From Lachnotalea sp. AF33-28 (lineage in GTDB: Bacteria > Bacillota > Clostridia > Lachnospirales > Lachnospiraceae), in the NCBI RefSeq assembly GCF_003477885.1, contig NZ_QUEE01000006.1, positions 62,001 through 126,000 of the forward strand: DNA of 64,000 nucleotides, written 5' to 3'. Below the pieces are notes generated by a model. That model did no database searches. It had not been told where the DNA came from and worked only from the letters and a program-made list of their open reading frames with translations. Made by a program: the position numbers and the translations under genes. Position 1 is the stretch's first letter; the number at the start of each line of letters is the position of its first letter. Positions 43,870 through 52,029 of this stretch are shown piece after piece.

Positions 43870-44751
43870 TCAGCTCCACTCTCTGCGGTATGCCAATGGG
43901 GTGAGCCCCTCCCGTTTTTCAAACTGCCGGATAAAGTGGCTGACATGACTCATGCCGCAGGCACAGGCAATTTCACCCACCGTTTTGCCGGAATAGCAGA
44001 GCAGTTCCTTGGCGTAACTGATGCGGGCGGTGATCAGGGATTCGTGGACGGTGGTTCCGGTATATTTTTTAAATTCTCTGGACAGATGATATTTGCTGAC
44101 GCTGTATTTTTCTGCCAGGCTGTCCAGAGTGAGCTCATTTCTAAAATTCTGTTCTATATCCCTTGTGACAGCCTTAATATAATCCGGTATATCGGAATAG
44201 ACGGCGTTTTCATCCGGACGCATAAATAGAAGCTCCGTCAGAAGGCTGACGATCAAACTGGAAGAGACCGCCTCGGTGAATCGGTCTTTTCTTTGGTTTA
44301 CCGCCACAAGGCGTTTAAGCGCGCTTTCAAATATAAACGGTTGATCCGGCATAAACGGTGTGAAGCCGGAAGAAAAGATCTGTTCATAGTACCCCTTTGC
44401 GCTGCCTCCGTAGAAATGAATCCATAAAAGTTCCCAGTGTTCGCCGGGCGGACATCTGTAGCGGTGATAGTCCATACAGTCAATCAGAACCGCGCTTCCT
44501 GCAGCCAGTTCCCAGGATTCTCCCTGATACTTAAGAAGTCCCCTGCCGGAGACTGTATAAATCAGCAGATAAGAGTGCAGATTCCGCCGCTCGGTATAGT
44601 AATCCTCATCGGTTTTAAAATAGCCCGCCTCCTGAAGATAGAAGAAAGTTTTTCTGGCCGCGTTTGTGGGCGTGAGGATCAGGCGCACGGAATCCTCCGA
44701 CCAGGCCGGGGAATAGTGTTCAACCAGCCGGTTATCCTTTTCGGTTCTCAT
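43870..44751 (-). CDS. AraC-family regulator
   Basis: This is a 293-residue AraC/XylS regulator. An N-terminal cupin-like sugar-sensing domain (residues 40-165; LLKYQGESWELAAGSAVLID, the HRYRCPPGEHWELLWIHF patch) is joined to an AraC double HTH in the last 100 residues (LTLDSLAEKYSVSKYHLSRE, VGEIACACGMSHVSHFIRQF, GLTPLAYRREW). It is divergent from the sugar isomerase gene across a 129-bp spacer and convergent with the GH43-like gene, with stop codons directly adjacent. It most likely controls the isomerase gene and itself. Confidence 0.92.
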   Translation of the reverse strand: MRTEKDNRLVEHYSPAWSEDSVRLILTPTNAARKTFFYLQEAGYFKTDEDYYTERRNLHSYLLIYTVSGRGLLKYQGESWELAAGSAVLIDCMDYHRYRCPPGEHWELLWIHFYGGSAKGYYEQIFSSGFTPFMPDQPFIFESALKRLVAVNQRKDRFTEAVSSSLIVSLLTELLFMRPDENAVYSDIPDYIKAVTRDIEQNFRNELTLDSLAEKYSVSKYHLSREFKKYTGTTVHESLITARISYAKELLCYSGKTVGEIACACGMSHVSHFIRQFEKREGLTPLAYRREWS

Positions 44752-44813
44752 AATGATCTCCTTAATAGAGCAAGAATCTGTTATTTACAGTCAAGATCGG
44801 GTGATGTATTATC

Positions 44814-44828
44814 TATAATCCGATTATA
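44814..44828. promoter_or_regulatory. 15-bp palindrome and overlapping -10 boxes upstream of the isomerase
   Basis: TATAATCCGATTATA is a perfect inverted repeat between the divergent AraC and isomerase genes. It partly overlaps TATAAT at 44,827-44,832, with another TATAAT at 44,836-44,841, so it is a plausible operator at the isomerase promoter. Confidence 0.45.
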
Positions 44829-44880
44829 TAATAGATATAATTGAAGCGCAATTAAATGTTATCTATGGGAGGTAGTGACT

Positions 44881-46386
44881 ATGGGACTGGAGAAACTTAA
44901 AAAAACAAAGCGGCCGAGAATCGGCCTGTATTCCATGGGGCTTAGATATTACTGGGATCAGTTTCCGGGCCTTAGAGAACGGCTGATCGGCTACGGAACA
45001 TTTATTGAGGAGAAGATCGCCGGATTTTCGGAGGCGGAAGTGTTCAACTACGGGCTGGTGGACTGCCCGGAGGAGGGGGCTAAGGCTGGAGAGTATTTTA
45101 ACGCAAATCAGGTGGACTTGATTTTTGCCCATTCCGCCACTTATGTGACCAGCGCATCTATTCTGCCGCTGCATCAGAGATGTAAAGCCCCTGTGATCAT
45201 CCTGAATCTGCAGCCGGCAGTCCGGATCAACTATCCGAAGACCACCACAGGGGAATGGCTGGCGCACTGCGGGGCCTGTCCTGTGCCGGAGCTGACCAAC
45301 GCCTTTGCGCGCAGCGGGATAGGCTACCGTGTGATCAACGGTCTGCTGGGACTGGAGCGGACGCCGGAGATCTCCCTTGCAGATGAAACCACCGCAGGAC
45401 GGCCGGAAGCGGTAAAGGCCTGGAACCAGGTGGAAGAATGGGTGACGGCTGCGGCGGTCAGGGCCGGAATCGCTGGTTCCAGATTCGGATTTCTGGGAAA
45501 CACCTACTGCGGTATGCTGGATATGTACAGCGATTTCACGATGCTGCAGGCGCAGACCGGCATGCATGTTGAGGTGCTGGAGATGTGTGATCTGGACCGG
45601 ATGTTAAGGCAGGTGACTGCAGATGAGGCGGCGGCCAAGCAGGAGGAGATCCGGGAGTTTTTTGAGATCAGTGAGGATTCACCCTCGGACCCCATAGCCA
45701 GAAAGCCTACATCTGAACAGATGGACTGGTCGGCCCGGGTTGCCTGCGCATTGGACCGGCTGGTGAAGGAGTACGATCTGGATGCGCTGACTTATTATTA
45801 CCACGGAGCTTTGGGCGGCGAATACGAAAAGCTGCAGAGCGGGTTTATTGTAGGCCTTTCCCTGCTTACGGCCAGGGGCATTCCCTGTTCCGGAGAAGGG
45901 GATTTAAAGACCTGCCTCGCCATGAAGATGTGCGATATCGCAGGCAGAGGCGGCAGCTTCTGTGAGATCGTGGTGACAGATTATGAGGACGGCACGATTC
46001 TGCTGGGCCATGACGGGCCGTTTCATCTGGCCATCGCCAAGGGACGTCCGATCTTAAGGGGCATGGGGCTTTATCACGGCAAACAGGGTACGGGTGTGTC
46101 CGTGGAAGCAAAGGTGCGCACAGGAGAGATCACCAACCTAGGCTGTACACAGACCGCGGACGGCAGGCTCAAGTTTATTATATCTGAGGCGGAATCCACC
46201 GACGGGCCGATCATGACCATCGGAAATACCCAGACGCCCGTGAGATTTAAGACGGACCCGGACACCTATATGGACGCGTGGTTCGCTGAGGCTCCCACCC
46301 ACCATTTCGCCATGAGCGTGGGGCATAACGCGTCCTTGTTTGAGAAAGCCGCTTATCTGATGGGAGTACAGAAGACGGTAATTTGA
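44881..46386 (+). CDS. L-fucose/L-arabinose isomerase family protein
   Basis: This is a 501-residue ketol isomerase of the fucose/arabinose isomerase superfamily. The C-terminal half shows SGEGDLKTCLAMKMCD, CEIVVTDYEDG and GHDGPFHL, and near the end APTHHFAMSVGH. These supply the Glu-Glu-His-His metal ligands of arabinose-type isomerases. The N-terminal domain (RIGLYSMGLRYYWDQFPGL) fits the family. GGGAGG lies 9 nt before the ATG, and a GTG two codons earlier is less likely. The aldose substrate cannot be fixed from the sequence. It is regulated by the divergent AraC gene, and no kinase or aldolase follows. Confidence 0.85.
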   Translation: MGLEKLKKTKRPRIGLYSMGLRYYWDQFPGLRERLIGYGTFIEEKIAGFSEAEVFNYGLVDCPEEGAKAGEYFNANQVDLIFAHSATYVTSASILPLHQRCKAPVIILNLQPAVRINYPKTTTGEWLAHCGACPVPELTNAFARSGIGYRVINGLLGLERTPEISLADETTAGRPEAVKAWNQVEEWVTAAAVRAGIAGSRFGFLGNTYCGMLDMYSDFTMLQAQTGMHVEVLEMCDLDRMLRQVTADEAAAKQEEIREFFEISEDSPSDPIARKPTSEQMDWSARVACALDRLVKEYDLDALTYYYHGALGGEYEKLQSGFIVGLSLLTARGIPCSGEGDLKTCLAMKMCDIAGRGGSFCEIVVTDYEDGTILLGHDGPFHLAIAKGRPILRGMGLYHGKQGTGVSVEAKVRTGEITNLGCTQTADGRLKFIISEAESTDGPIMTIGNTQTPVRFKTDPDTYMDAWFAEAPTHHFAMSVGHNASLFEKAAYLMGVQKTVI

Positions 46387-46422
46387 ATTATGCGCCTTCT
46401 GATGCATTATAAATCAGAAGCC

Positions 46423-46632
46423 GTGTTACTATCTATGGTTGTCGATAAAGTAGCGGATGGTGGGGCAGAGTATGTTCCTCATAGGGATCCCTCGAAGCCC
46501 GCCGGTTCTTTCGCTGTGTAGTTTGCAGCGTTAGAACCGCTGCGCGCTTCACGGAGCGAGAGCGTGTCCCAATGAGGAACATACTCTGCCCCACCATACG
46601 CGGGAAGTTTACGTCAACTGTAATAGCAACAC
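46423..46632 (+). repeat. Long foldback element, full copy 1 (210 bp)
   Basis: This is an imperfect giant palindrome. Terminal arms match from GTGTTACTAT inward. A 26-bp perfect stem (46,457-46,482 with 46,572-46,597) continues as GGGA/TCCC after one A-A mismatch. The tip holds nested hairpins (GGTTCT/AGAACC with CGCTG/CAGCG inside; CGCT/AGCG). It has no coding capacity and shares its core with the copy at 62.8 kb. Confidence 0.92.
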
Positions 46633-46670
46633 ATCCGTACATTGAGAATGAAAATACATGGGATTAGGTA

Positions 46671-46698
46671 TTGACATTAAAATACAGTAAGATATACT
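46671..46698 (+). promoter_or_regulatory. Consensus sigma-A promoter for degV
   Basis: TTGACA and TATACT are separated by 16 bp, about 50 nt before the degV ATG. The -35 is perfect. Confidence 0.85.
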
Positions 46699-46748
46699 GT
46701 TAATAGTAGTATTTAAAACTATGTATGTTTGATATGGAGGATCTGTAG

Positions 46749-47636
46749 ATGAGTGATTATATGATAACCTGCTGTTCCACAGCCGATATGCCGCTGGCAT
46801 ATTTAAAAGAGAAGAATATCCCCTTTGCCTGCTTTCATTTTCAGATGGATGGGAAGGAATATCTGGATGACCTCGGGCAGACCATAACCTTTGAAGAGTT
46901 TTACAACCGGATCAGGGGCGGTGCGATGCCCGTGACCTCCCAGGTCAATGCGGAGGAATTCGTGGATCTGTGGGAACCGATCCTGAAGGAGGGGAAGGAT
47001 TTGCTGCATATTTCCCTGTCTTCCGGCCTGTCCGGCGAGATCAACTCCGCCAGGATCGCACAGGAGGAGCTTAAGGAGAAGTATCCCAAACGCACGGTAA
47101 AGGTGGTGGATTCTCTGGGAGCGTCCTCAGGTTACGGCCTGATAGTGGATACCGCATATGAAAAACGCGCCGCGGGAGCTTCCCTGGAAGAGCTGTACCA
47201 ATGGCTGGAGGATAATAAGCTTCATATGCATCACTGGTTTTTCTCCACAGATCTGACCCATTATAAAAGGGGCGGCCGCATCTCAGCGGCGTCCGCCACC
47301 ATGGGGACCCTGCTCAATATCTGTCCGCTGATGAATATGAACGATAAGGGAGAGCTGATTCCACGCAGAAAAATACGCGGCAAGAAGCAGGTAATAAAAG
47401 AGATCGTCCGGATGATGGAAGTGCATGCCAACGGCGGCCTGGAGTATTCCGGCAAATGTTTTATCTCCAATTCCGCCTGTATGGAGGATGCCAGAGCGGT
47501 TGCGGAGCTGATTGAGAGCAGATTTCCCAAGCTGAATGGGAAAGTCATGATCAACAGTGTGGGAACAGTGATCGGTTCCCATACCGGTCCGGGAACGGTG
47601 GCGTTGTTTTTCTGGGGAGACGAAAGAGTGGACTGA
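46749..47636 (+). CDS. DegV family fatty-acid-binding protein (second paralog)
   Basis: This is a 295-residue DegV protein. The N-terminal loop is unusual (ITCCSTADMPLAYL in place of VTDSTSD), with two cysteines. PVTSQVNAEEF, LSSGLSGEINSA, HYKRGGRISAAS and the C-terminal HTGPGTVALFF are as in the family. It is expected to bind a fatty acid and present it to a FakA-type kinase. GGAGG lies 8 nt before the ATG. A strong promoter lies upstream of it; it is monocistronic and convergent with the DUF362 gene. Confidence 0.9.
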   Translation: MSDYMITCCSTADMPLAYLKEKNIPFACFHFQMDGKEYLDDLGQTITFEEFYNRIRGGAMPVTSQVNAEEFVDLWEPILKEGKDLLHISLSSGLSGEINSARIAQEELKEKYPKRTVKVVDSLGASSGYGLIVDTAYEKRAAGASLEELYQWLEDNKLHMHHWFFSTDLTHYKRGGRISAASATMGTLLNICPLMNMNDKGELIPRRKIRGKKQVIKEIVRMMEVHANGGLEYSGKCFISNSACMEDARAVAELIESRFPKLNGKVMINSVGTVIGSHTGPGTVALFFWGDERVD

Positions 47637-47649
47637 CAGAATATAATGA

Positions 47650-47679
47650 GACAGGGGGCGGGAATTCCCGCCCCTTGTC
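47650..47679. terminator. Hairpin between convergent degV and DUF362 genes
   Basis: GACAGGGGGCGGG and CCCGCCCCTTGTC pair around AATT (one base offset), giving a very GC-rich stem. The T-run is short, but the position between convergent stops fits termination. Confidence 0.65.
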
Positions 47680-47698
47680 TTAGAGCGTGTTTTGAAAT

Positions 47699-48802
47699 TC
47701 ATTTCCGCAATCTGTACGCTCTTAGCATTTTCAGGATCTCTTCAGTTTTGGGAGGGCAGCCCATGCAGCAGGGCTTAAATCCGGACGCACACCGTCCCAC
47801 CCCCGGACCGCTGCCGGAGCTGTTCTGATACTTCTGGCCGATTTTAACCGGGTGTCCTTTTAATGCCCGAAGTTCACCGCAATCCTCCATCCTTGCCAGA
47901 GCCTGGATCAGGTTGGCATAGCAGGCGGAGCACGCGTCTTTTGCTTCTGTATACTTTGCCAGGCTCTGGACACGTCGGGAAGAAGCGGGGGAGGCCAGGG
48001 TGGTGTCCCTGTTGAGCTCGATAATGTCCGCGCGGTCGATATCACAGCTGCCCACACCGATATCTGCGGCTATCCGGATATATTCGATGTCCGCAGGCCG
48101 GTATCCCATGCAGGAAGCGATATAACTGTCCGTCAGTACCGGGTCCGAACCGGCGAAGATCCGGTTCATACGGACCGGATTGCCCCCCTCTTCAAAATCC
48201 AGATCGCCGCAGATCCCGTCGGCAACGACAAAATCGGGGCGCAGCAGTTTATTCAGATAGGCGATGGGCCTGTGCAGTCCCAGGGTATGGAAGTGGCGCT
48301 TCTCACGGTCGGAGATGCAGCCCTTCATATTTTTCAGCGCGCCGGTCACATAGGTCTGGCAATGCCCTTTCAGCACCGGCAGATCGATCAGAAAATCTGT
48401 TTCCAGCGCTTTATTGCAGATTTCCATGGAGATTCCGCCATAGCTTTGTACGCTGACGGAATCTTTTTTCGTATCGAACAGGGGAACGCCGTACTTCTTG
48501 GAGATGAGGTCATAGCCGCAGACCTTAAATGCCCTGCCTGTATCGTCCCCCACCCAGGAGCCTTCCAGTATCAGAAGGTTATGATAGCCGTATTTCTGCA
48601 GATATTCAATCACGCCCTCCACAATTTCGGGGGTGGTGGTGGCTCCTGTAGAGGAAGGTTTGGCGACCACCAGATTGGGTTTTAGCCCGATCAGGCTGTC
48701 ATGGGAGGGAATCCTTCCTTTCAGATCAACAGCCTCCAGAAGGGAGGCTGTCATTTCCTTTATATGATCACCGTAAATAACATAAATCTGATTCTCGTTC
48801 AT
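47699..48802 (-). CDS. DUF362 domain-containing protein
   Basis: This is a 367-residue cytoplasmic protein with the DUF362 domain (LKPNLVVAKPSSTGATTTPE, LPVLKGHCQTYVTGALKNMKG, GGNPVRMNRIFAGSDPVLTD). This family occurs widely in anaerobes, often with ferredoxin modules, and has no settled function. The C-terminus has extra cysteines (DACSACYANLI, CCMGCPP) that could bind a metal or Fe-S cluster, although the spacing is not a classic ferredoxin. GGAGAGC precedes the ATG. A CBS-domain gene follows in the same direction after 50 bp upstream on the strand, so the two may share regulation. Confidence 0.87.
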   Translation of the reverse strand: MNENQIYVIYGDHIKEMTASLLEAVDLKGRIPSHDSLIGLKPNLVVAKPSSTGATTTPEIVEGVIEYLQKYGYHNLLILEGSWVGDDTGRAFKVCGYDLISKKYGVPLFDTKKDSVSVQSYGGISMEICNKALETDFLIDLPVLKGHCQTYVTGALKNMKGCISDREKRHFHTLGLHRPIAYLNKLLRPDFVVADGICGDLDFEEGGNPVRMNRIFAGSDPVLTDSYIASCMGYRPADIEYIRIAADIGVGSCDIDRADIIELNRDTTLASPASSRRVQSLAKYTEAKDACSACYANLIQALARMEDCGELRALKGHPVKIGQKYQNSSGSGPGVGRCASGFKPCCMGCPPKTEEILKMLRAYRLRK

Positions 48803-48851
48803 CTATGCTCTCCGTTTCACCGTGTATTCCTCTGAAATATCCACAGGCTGA

Positions 48852-49289
48852 CTAAGCGATGATCTCCTGTCTGGACTTACCGTTTATCTTCTTCATCTGA
48901 TTATAGCAGAACTGCAGGATATCCTTCCTGGTGACGATTCCGATAAATACCCGGTGATCGTCAATCACAGGCACGAAATTCTGGTGCATGGCCATGTTTA
49001 AAAGATCTTCGATATCGGCGTCGATCCGTACCGGGCGGTTATCCGACCGCCTCGCGATCTGTGAGATCGGAGTTTTTTCCGCGTCGCGGAAATTGAGATA
49101 GTAGTGGTTTTTGATAGCGAACAGCAGATCGCCCTCTGTGATGGTTCCTATATATTCGCCCTTCTGGTTGATGATCGGCATGGAAGAGTAACGGTGATAT
49201 TCCATCTTCTCTAGGACCTGTCTTACGGTATCATCCTGATTTATGTAAGCGACGTCACTTTTCGGGGTAAGAAAAAATAGGATGTTCAT
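48852..49289 (-). CDS. CBS-domain protein
   Basis: This is a 145-residue protein made of two CBS motifs (DTVRQVLEKMEYHRYSSMPI, GTITEGDLLFAI; DIEDLLNMAMHQNFVPVIDD, GIVTRKDILQF). Such stand-alone pairs bind adenosine nucleotides, and some small Firmicutes members (CbpB-like) bind cyclic di-AMP and act on partner enzymes; I cannot tell which applies. GAAGGCGAG precedes the ATG. It lies upstream of the DUF362 gene on the same strand, 49 bp apart, possibly an operon. Confidence 0.88.
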   Translation of the reverse strand: MNILFFLTPKSDVAYINQDDTVRQVLEKMEYHRYSSMPIINQKGEYIGTITEGDLLFAIKNHYYLNFRDAEKTPISQIARRSDNRPVRIDADIEDLLNMAMHQNFVPVIDDHRVFIGIVTRKDILQFCYNQMKKINGKSRQEIIA

Positions 49290-49444
49290 AACTCGCCTTC
49301 TTTCCTGTTTTATTTACGTCTTCATTATAATCCAGTTAAAGAAGATAGTCAAAAGCTCACAGAAACTTTAACAAAAAATTCAGTATTTAGTAAGAAATGC
49401 CGGTTCGCAAGCGTTTCGCGCATGTCGGGGCAGAGGGGACAGTT

Positions 49445-49491
49445 AAAAAGGGCTGTGAAAAAGAATTTAAAAACTTCATTTTTTCACAGCC
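49445..49491 (-). terminator. Terminator of the polyphosphate:AMP phosphotransferase gene
   Basis: On the minus strand GGCTGTGAAAAA pairs with TTTTTCACAGCC, followed by CTTTTTAAC. Confidence 0.8.
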
Positions 49492-49522
49492 TCTATTTAT
49501 CTGCAGCAGATTTAACAAACAG

Positions 49523-51022
49523 TTATTTCAACCGTTCCTCCAGCGCCTTCACCACAGTTTCCAGCACCTTGATGCGCGCATAATATTTATCGTTGGCTTC
49601 CACCACAACCCAGGGGGCATAGGTGGTGGAGGTGTGGATCAGCATCTCATCCACGGCGGCTTCGTATTCATCCCATTTGGCCCGGTTGCGCCAGTCCTCA
49701 TCGGTGATTTTCCACTGCTTTTCAGGGTTTTCCTGGCGTTCCTTAAAGCGGCGCTCCTGTTCGTCCTTATCGATGTGCATCCAGAACTTGATCACAACGG
49801 TGCCGTGGCTGGCCAGCGCACTCTCCATCTCATTGATTTCGCGGTAAGCACGTTTCCATTCTTCCTCGGAACAAAAGCCTTCTATGCGTTCCACCATCAC
49901 GCGGCCGTACCAGGAACGGTCGAAGACCGCGATGTGCCCGTCCTTGGGAAAGTTCTGCCAGAACCGCCAGAGATAGTGATGGGACTTCTCAATATCGTTG
50001 GGCGCACAGACAGGATTTACCACATAACCGCGGGGATCCAGCTTTTCTGTCAGGCGCTTGATGGCTCCGCCCTTGCCGCCTGCGTCCCATCCTTCGAAAG
50101 CCAGCACAACGGGAACGCGCTTTTTATAGAGCTCGCTGTGGAGGATGGCGATACGTTTCTGAAGATCGTTCAGCTTTTCCTTATATACCTCTTTGGATAA
50201 AGATCTGCTTAAATCCACACCGCCCAGAACGGAAGTGGCATAGGGAAGCTTCAAAGCTTCGGGGCTGTCTTTTGCCGCATCCTGTTCCTTTTCCAGGATC
50301 TTCTGCGTCTGCTTTTCTTTAAGAGCATCCTCCAGCCGGGCTGCAACTGCGGAGAGAATCTTGGCAGCTGCGTATTCTCTGTCGGTGGATTCCACAATGG
50401 TCCAGTGGGCATAGGCCTGGTCGGTGCGTTCCAGCATCTCTTCGTTCATCTGGAGATATTCGTCATAGTGTTTGTTTCTCTTAATATCGTTTTTGGAAAC
50501 CCGCCAGGAGGTAGCTTTGGAGTCCAGCAGCTTTTTAAAGCGGGCTTCCTGCTCCTTCTTGGAGATTACCAGGAAAAATTTGATGATGATGGTCCCGTCA
50601 TCCGTAAGCTGACGTTCGAAGCTGTTGATCTCCTCAAAAGAGTCATTGAGTCTCGCGTCATCGGTCAGGCCGTCAAAGCGGTCCACCAGCACACGGCGGT
50701 ACCAGCTGCGGTCAAATATGGTGATGCGGCCCTTTTCAGGAAGCCTTGTCCAGAAGCGCCAGAGAAAGGGATGGAATTTTTCTTCTTCGGTTTCTTTCTG
50801 TGTGGTGAACACCTGAAAGCCTCTGGGGTCCAGCGGCCCTATGAGCTGGCTGATCAAAGTCCCCTTGCCGGCGGCATCCAGCCCTTCAAATACGATCACT
50901 ACCGGAATCTGTGCAGATCTGCAGGCCCGCTGCAGCCGGGACAGCCGGGGTTCCAGCTGCTCCATCGCCTCTTTATACTCTTTTTTCCCCATCTTTTGGT
51001 TCAGCGCTACTTTTTCCAACAT
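49523..51022 (-). CDS. pap: Polyphosphate:AMP phosphotransferase (two-domain PPK2)
   Basis: This is a 499-residue cytoplasmic enzyme with two fused PPK2 domains. Each has a Walker A (EGLDAAGKG at 46-54; EGWDAGGKG near 306) and the lid/Walker B signature (FDRSWYRRVLVDRF; FDRSWYGRVMVERI). The duplicated form is typical of class II PPK2 (PAP), which phosphorylates AMP to ADP with polyphosphate. The ATG at MLEKVALN follows GAGGAGG by 7 nt; the longer frame would start inside the leader. It is monocistronic, divergent from the TetR gene. Confidence 0.95.
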   Translation of the reverse strand: MLEKVALNQKMGKKEYKEAMEQLEPRLSRLQRACRSAQIPVVIVFEGLDAAGKGTLISQLIGPLDPRGFQVFTTQKETEEEKFHPFLWRFWTRLPEKGRITIFDRSWYRRVLVDRFDGLTDDARLNDSFEEINSFERQLTDDGTIIIKFFLVISKKEQEARFKKLLDSKATSWRVSKNDIKRNKHYDEYLQMNEEMLERTDQAYAHWTIVESTDREYAAAKILSAVAARLEDALKEKQTQKILEKEQDAAKDSPEALKLPYATSVLGGVDLSRSLSKEVYKEKLNDLQKRIAILHSELYKKRVPVVLAFEGWDAGGKGGAIKRLTEKLDPRGYVVNPVCAPNDIEKSHHYLWRFWQNFPKDGHIAVFDRSWYGRVMVERIEGFCSEEEWKRAYREINEMESALASHGTVVIKFWMHIDKDEQERRFKERQENPEKQWKITDEDWRNRAKWDEYEAAVDEMLIHTSTTYAPWVVVEANDKYYARIKVLETVVKALEERLK

Positions 51023-51158
51023 AAACGTTCCTCCTCTCACTGTAGGACCACATATTCTGTTAGCTTTAGTATGGCATATCCTGGGAGAATTATCAATCAA
51101 AATGTAACAGTTCAGACGGCGGGAAAAGTGATGCTATACACTGTTTGATCAGTTGCTG

Positions 51159-51187
51159 TTGACTAAATTGGTCAATGATAGTACAAT
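51159..51187 (+). promoter_or_regulatory. Promoter of the tetR gene with operator 1
   Basis: TTGACT and TACAAT are spaced by 17 bp. The -35 lies inside the inverted repeat TTGACTAAATTGGTCAA (51,159-51,175), so a bound repressor would block polymerase. Confidence 0.8.
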
Positions 51188-51192
51188 GATGA

Positions 51193-51209
51193 TTGACTGA
51201 TCTGGTCAA
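51193..51209. promoter_or_regulatory. TetR operator 2
   Basis: TTGACTGATCTGGTCAA repeats the arms of operator 1 (TTGAC...GTCAA) exactly and lies 34 bp downstream, over the expected transcription start. The 34-bp spacing is close to three helical turns. Confidence 0.8.
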
Positions 51210-51229
51210 AGAAGAGGAGGCGGATCATA

Positions 51230-51898
51230 TTGAACGAAAAATTTTACGCTTTGCCGTTTGCAAAACAGAATGCAATCATAAACGCCGCGTCGAAGGTATT
51301 TTCAAAATCCGATTACAAACACGCCACGACGGATGCGATTGTAAAAGAGGCTGGCATTTCCAAAGGGCTGCTGTTTCACTATTTTGGAAATAAGAAAGGG
51401 TTGTATCTGTTTCTGTACCGATACTGCATCGATTTTTTGCGCAGGGAAATTCCTAAATATGCCAATTCACAGGAAACAGACTTTTTTGATATTCTCTTTC
51501 AGACACAGCGGGCGAAAGTCGCAATCATGAAACAGCACCCTTATATGATGCAGTATCTGATGACCGCCTATTTTGAAAAAGATGAAGAGGTGGCGGAAGA
51601 TCTGGGCCTGCAGAATACGGATATCATAGGGCAGAGCATCGAGGCTGTGCTTCGCCGCACGGATTATACAAAGTTTAAGGACGGCGTGGACGTCAGAAAG
51701 GTGCTTAAGATGATTGTCTGGACTTCGGACGGCATGGTCAGAGACGCCATCGCGTATGCAGAGAATGAAGCGCCGAGATTTGCAGTGCCGGATGAAATGG
51801 AAACAGTGCCGGATGCAATCGATGTGGAAAAGCTGAATGAGGAGCTTCTAGGCTATCTGGAGATGCTGCGGAAGTATCTGTATAAAGAAGAGGGATAA
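51230..51898 (+). CDS. TetR family repressor
   Basis: This is a 222-residue TetR/AcrR regulator. The N-terminal HTH (KQNAIINAASKVFSKSDYKH, TTDAIVKEAGISKGLLFHYF) is followed by a helical ligand domain. It starts with TTG, which has GAGGAGG 9 nt upstream; no ATG is available near this point. Two identical-armed operators cover its promoter, so it is autoregulated. The ABC exporter genes 130 bp downstream, in the same direction, are the probable target. Confidence 0.93.
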   Translation: MNEKFYALPFAKQNAIINAASKVFSKSDYKHATTDAIVKEAGISKGLLFHYFGNKKGLYLFLYRYCIDFLRREIPKYANSQETDFFDILFQTQRAKVAIMKQHPYMMQYLMTAYFEKDEEVAEDLGLQNTDIIGQSIEAVLRRTDYTKFKDGVDVRKVLKMIVWTSDGMVRDAIAYAENEAPRFAVPDEMETVPDAIDVEKLNEELLGYLEMLRKYLYKEEG

Positions 51899-51904
51899 TT
51901 AATG

Positions 51905-51953
51905 AGGAAGCACGCAAAAAGCGTGCGCAGGTCATCAACCTGCGGTTGGTGAC
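51905..51953 (+). repeat. Two-hairpin leader repeat, copy C1
   Basis: Hairpin 1 is GCACGC/GCGTGC with an A5 loop, and hairpin 2 is GTCATCAACC/GGTTGGTGAC. It begins 7 bp after the tetR stop and is the first of a doublet. Confidence 0.93.
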
Positions 51954-51960
51954 ATTAAAG

Positions 51961-52009
51961 CGGAAGCACGCAAAAAGCGTGCGTAGGTCATCAACCTGCG
52001 GTTGGTGAC
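51961..52009 (+). repeat. Two-hairpin leader repeat, copy C2
   Basis: This copy is identical to C1 except for one base in the linker (GTAG instead of GCAG). It ends 20 nt before the ABC ATPase ATG. Confidence 0.93.
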
Positions 52010-52029
52010 ATTAAAGAGGAGGGTGAAGG

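Larger units (their letters stand above)
46387..46748. other. 362-bp spacer: foldback element plus degV promoter
   Basis: The spacer between the isomerase and degV genes is filled mainly by the 210-bp foldback. The remaining 115 bp carry the degV promoter and leader. Confidence 0.8.

Noticed and set aside
46423..46632. Foldback as an IscB/TnpB-associated guide RNA (HEARO/omega RNA) locus
   Set aside because: No nuclease gene is near any copy, and I could not match the core to omega-RNA features I know. Kept as an unknown family instead; a covariance search would decide.
49397..50200. Open frame of 267 codons opposite the polyphosphate:AMP phosphotransferase gene
   Set aside because: It is antisense to strongly conserved PPK2 motifs and begins inside the terminator region.
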